This document shows, piece after piece, positions 63,073 to 64,000 of a stretch of DNA of 64,000 nucleotides. Origin of the DNA: Cryomorphaceae bacterium (GTDB lineage Bacteria; Bacteroidota; Bacteroidia; Flavobacteriales; UBA7430); NCBI GenBank assembly GCA_019649675.1, contig BOWN01000001.1, positions 542,868 to 606,867 of the forward strand. Direction: 5' to 3'. The notes under the pieces are model-generated. The model worked only from the letters and a program-made list of their open reading frames with translations. It did no database searches and was not told the origin of the DNA. Within the stretch, counting starts at the first letter, position 1; every line of letters starts with the position of its first letter. The translations under genes and the position numbers were made by a program.

Positions 63073-64000
63073 CTAATGGTGTTCCTCTATTGCCTGCCCA
63101 ATAAATAACGCCGATAATAACGTGAAAATATAAGCTTGCAATAAAGCAACTAAAAGCTCCAGCGTGTACATGAATAAAACAAATCCAACAGACACTGGTG
63201 CTATAAAAATTGATTTAAACACAAAAATCAATGAAATTAAACTTAATATGATGATGTGTCCCGCAGTAATGTTAGCGAATAAACGTATCATCAACGCAAA
63301 GGGCTTTGTTAAAACCCCATAACTTCAATAGGAACCATAATAGGATACAAGGCTAAAGGCACCGGAGGTAAAAAATGTGTTTCCAGTAGGCTTTATTCGC
63401 AGAAAAGTTCGTCACCAACAAGGTGAATACCGAAAGAACAAGCGTAACAGCAATATTTCCAGTTACATTTGCACCACCAGGATCAGGCCCAATAAATTAT
63501 TGAAGAAAATAAAGAAAAAGGTAGTGATCAAATATGGGATGTATGTTTTGTACTTTTTTTCTCCAACATTAGGAATAATAATGTCCTCCCTAATAAAAAC
63601 AACAATGGGTTCTAAAAACGCAAGAATACCTTTAGGCGCTCCAGGGTTTTTTCTGGCGGATCTTCCGGCCGCTCCAAAAAGAGTTAGGAGAAGCACAACG
63701 GATAATAGCATTGAAAAAACATTCTTTGTTATGGAAATATCTATTGGCTTTACGGCATTTAAAGGGTGGTGCTGCTCATCAAACTCCAATGAAGAAGCAC
63801 CGTCATTTAATTGATAAATTTTTTCGTGGTATTTTACAAAGTTTGTTCCGCTCTTGGAAACAACATATGAGCCATCATCGTTGTGATGAAACGCACTTGA
63901 CATAAAGTAGACAAGCCCATTGTTTGTATATAAAATTACCGGAAGCGGAATCGAGACAGCATGTTCAACCCCCTCTGAGTCGGTGTAATCAAGAAAGTGA
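63073..64000 (-). CDS. atpB: ATP synthase a subunit, partial at window edge (frameshifted)
   Basis: The proton channel subunit. Its 5' end lies beyond base 64000; the frame is open from the edge through [20 protein letters not shown] and past an internal Met at 63903. The N-terminal periplasmic extension ([20 protein letters not shown]) is long, as usual in Bacteroidota. Membrane helices follow, including [18 protein letters not shown]. Two breaks near 63470 and 63300 separate this from the C-terminal fragment 63294-63073, which keeps the essential Arg region [15 protein letters not shown] and ends [15 protein letters not shown]. The five genes behind it run in the order E, F, H, A, G. Confidence 0.93.

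Overview
The window looks like chromosomal DNA of a marine Flavobacteriia-like member of the Bacteroidota. This rests on several marks: low GC (mid-30s percent by eye); Bacteroidota-only families (DUF4175, DUF4292, DUF4837, DUF6495, DUF4369-thioredoxin proteins); type IX secretion genes (a PorZ-like protein and a cargo protein with a Por-type sorting tail); a TAnnTTTG-type promoter; and gene orders typical of the phylum (coaX - outer membrane protein - TPR - lptC - CorC - ppiD; flippase - dut - nucleotidyltransferase - TPR - DUF4292 - envC; the atpBEFHAG operon). No phage, IS element, CRISPR array or plasmid gene was seen.

Layout. 0-5.2 kb: two amidohydrolase-family genes and a DUF6495 gene (+). 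5.2-12.4 kb: envelope operon read leftward (coaX, an outer membrane protein, TPR, lptC, CorC-like, PpiD-like). 12.5-13.3 kb: tRNA-Phe, stacked hairpins and two small membrane proteins that look like paralogues. 13.5-19 kb: phosphohexomutase, DMT transporter and polA. 19-22.6 kb: a very AT-rich sulfur/redox block (MBL-rhodanese, TauE/SafE, thioredoxin-like lipoprotein). 22.6-23.25 kb: an extremely AT-rich gene-free stretch, a weak oriC candidate. 23.25-32.2 kb: rpiB, an AddB/AddA-like helicase-nuclease pair, tRNA-Cys, folB and gltX. 32.4-38.1 kb: DUF4175 protein, ybeY and mnmG, with mnmG flanked by two parS-like palindromes. 38.2-45 kb: T9SS cargo protein, tRNA-Arg, porZ, recO and a TonB-dependent receptor. 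45-58 kb: a long leftward run of envelope genes (DUF4837 lipoprotein, mltD-like, gatA, tatA, envC-like, DUF4292, TPR, nucleotidyltransferase, dut, flippase, enoyl-CoA hydratase, histidine kinase). 58.2-64 kb: purU (+), then the ATP synthase operon atpBEFHAG (-), with atpB running off the right edge.

A dominant technical feature is that about half the genes are broken by one-base frameshifts, often in homopolymers. They include genes that are normally essential or nearly so (gltX, coaX, mnmG, gatA, atpG, atpB). The alternate frames keep conserved protein sequence on both sides of each break, so I read these as sequencing or assembly indels and annotate each locus as one CDS spanning all fragments. 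Two genes (phosphohexomutase and purU) carry false C-terminal tails for the same reason.

The points most worth following up are: a PpiD/SurA-like foldase whose parvulin domain is cleanly absent inside an uninterrupted frame; the parS-like sites around mnmG together with the AT-rich DnaA-box-like stretch 13 kb away, suggesting an origin-proximal region; the paired small membrane proteins separated by a strong hairpin; a terminator-like hairpin inside the ATP synthase operon just after atpE; and an amidohydrolase pair in which two of three modules have lost their metal-binding histidines. I did not find a clear new multi-gene system.
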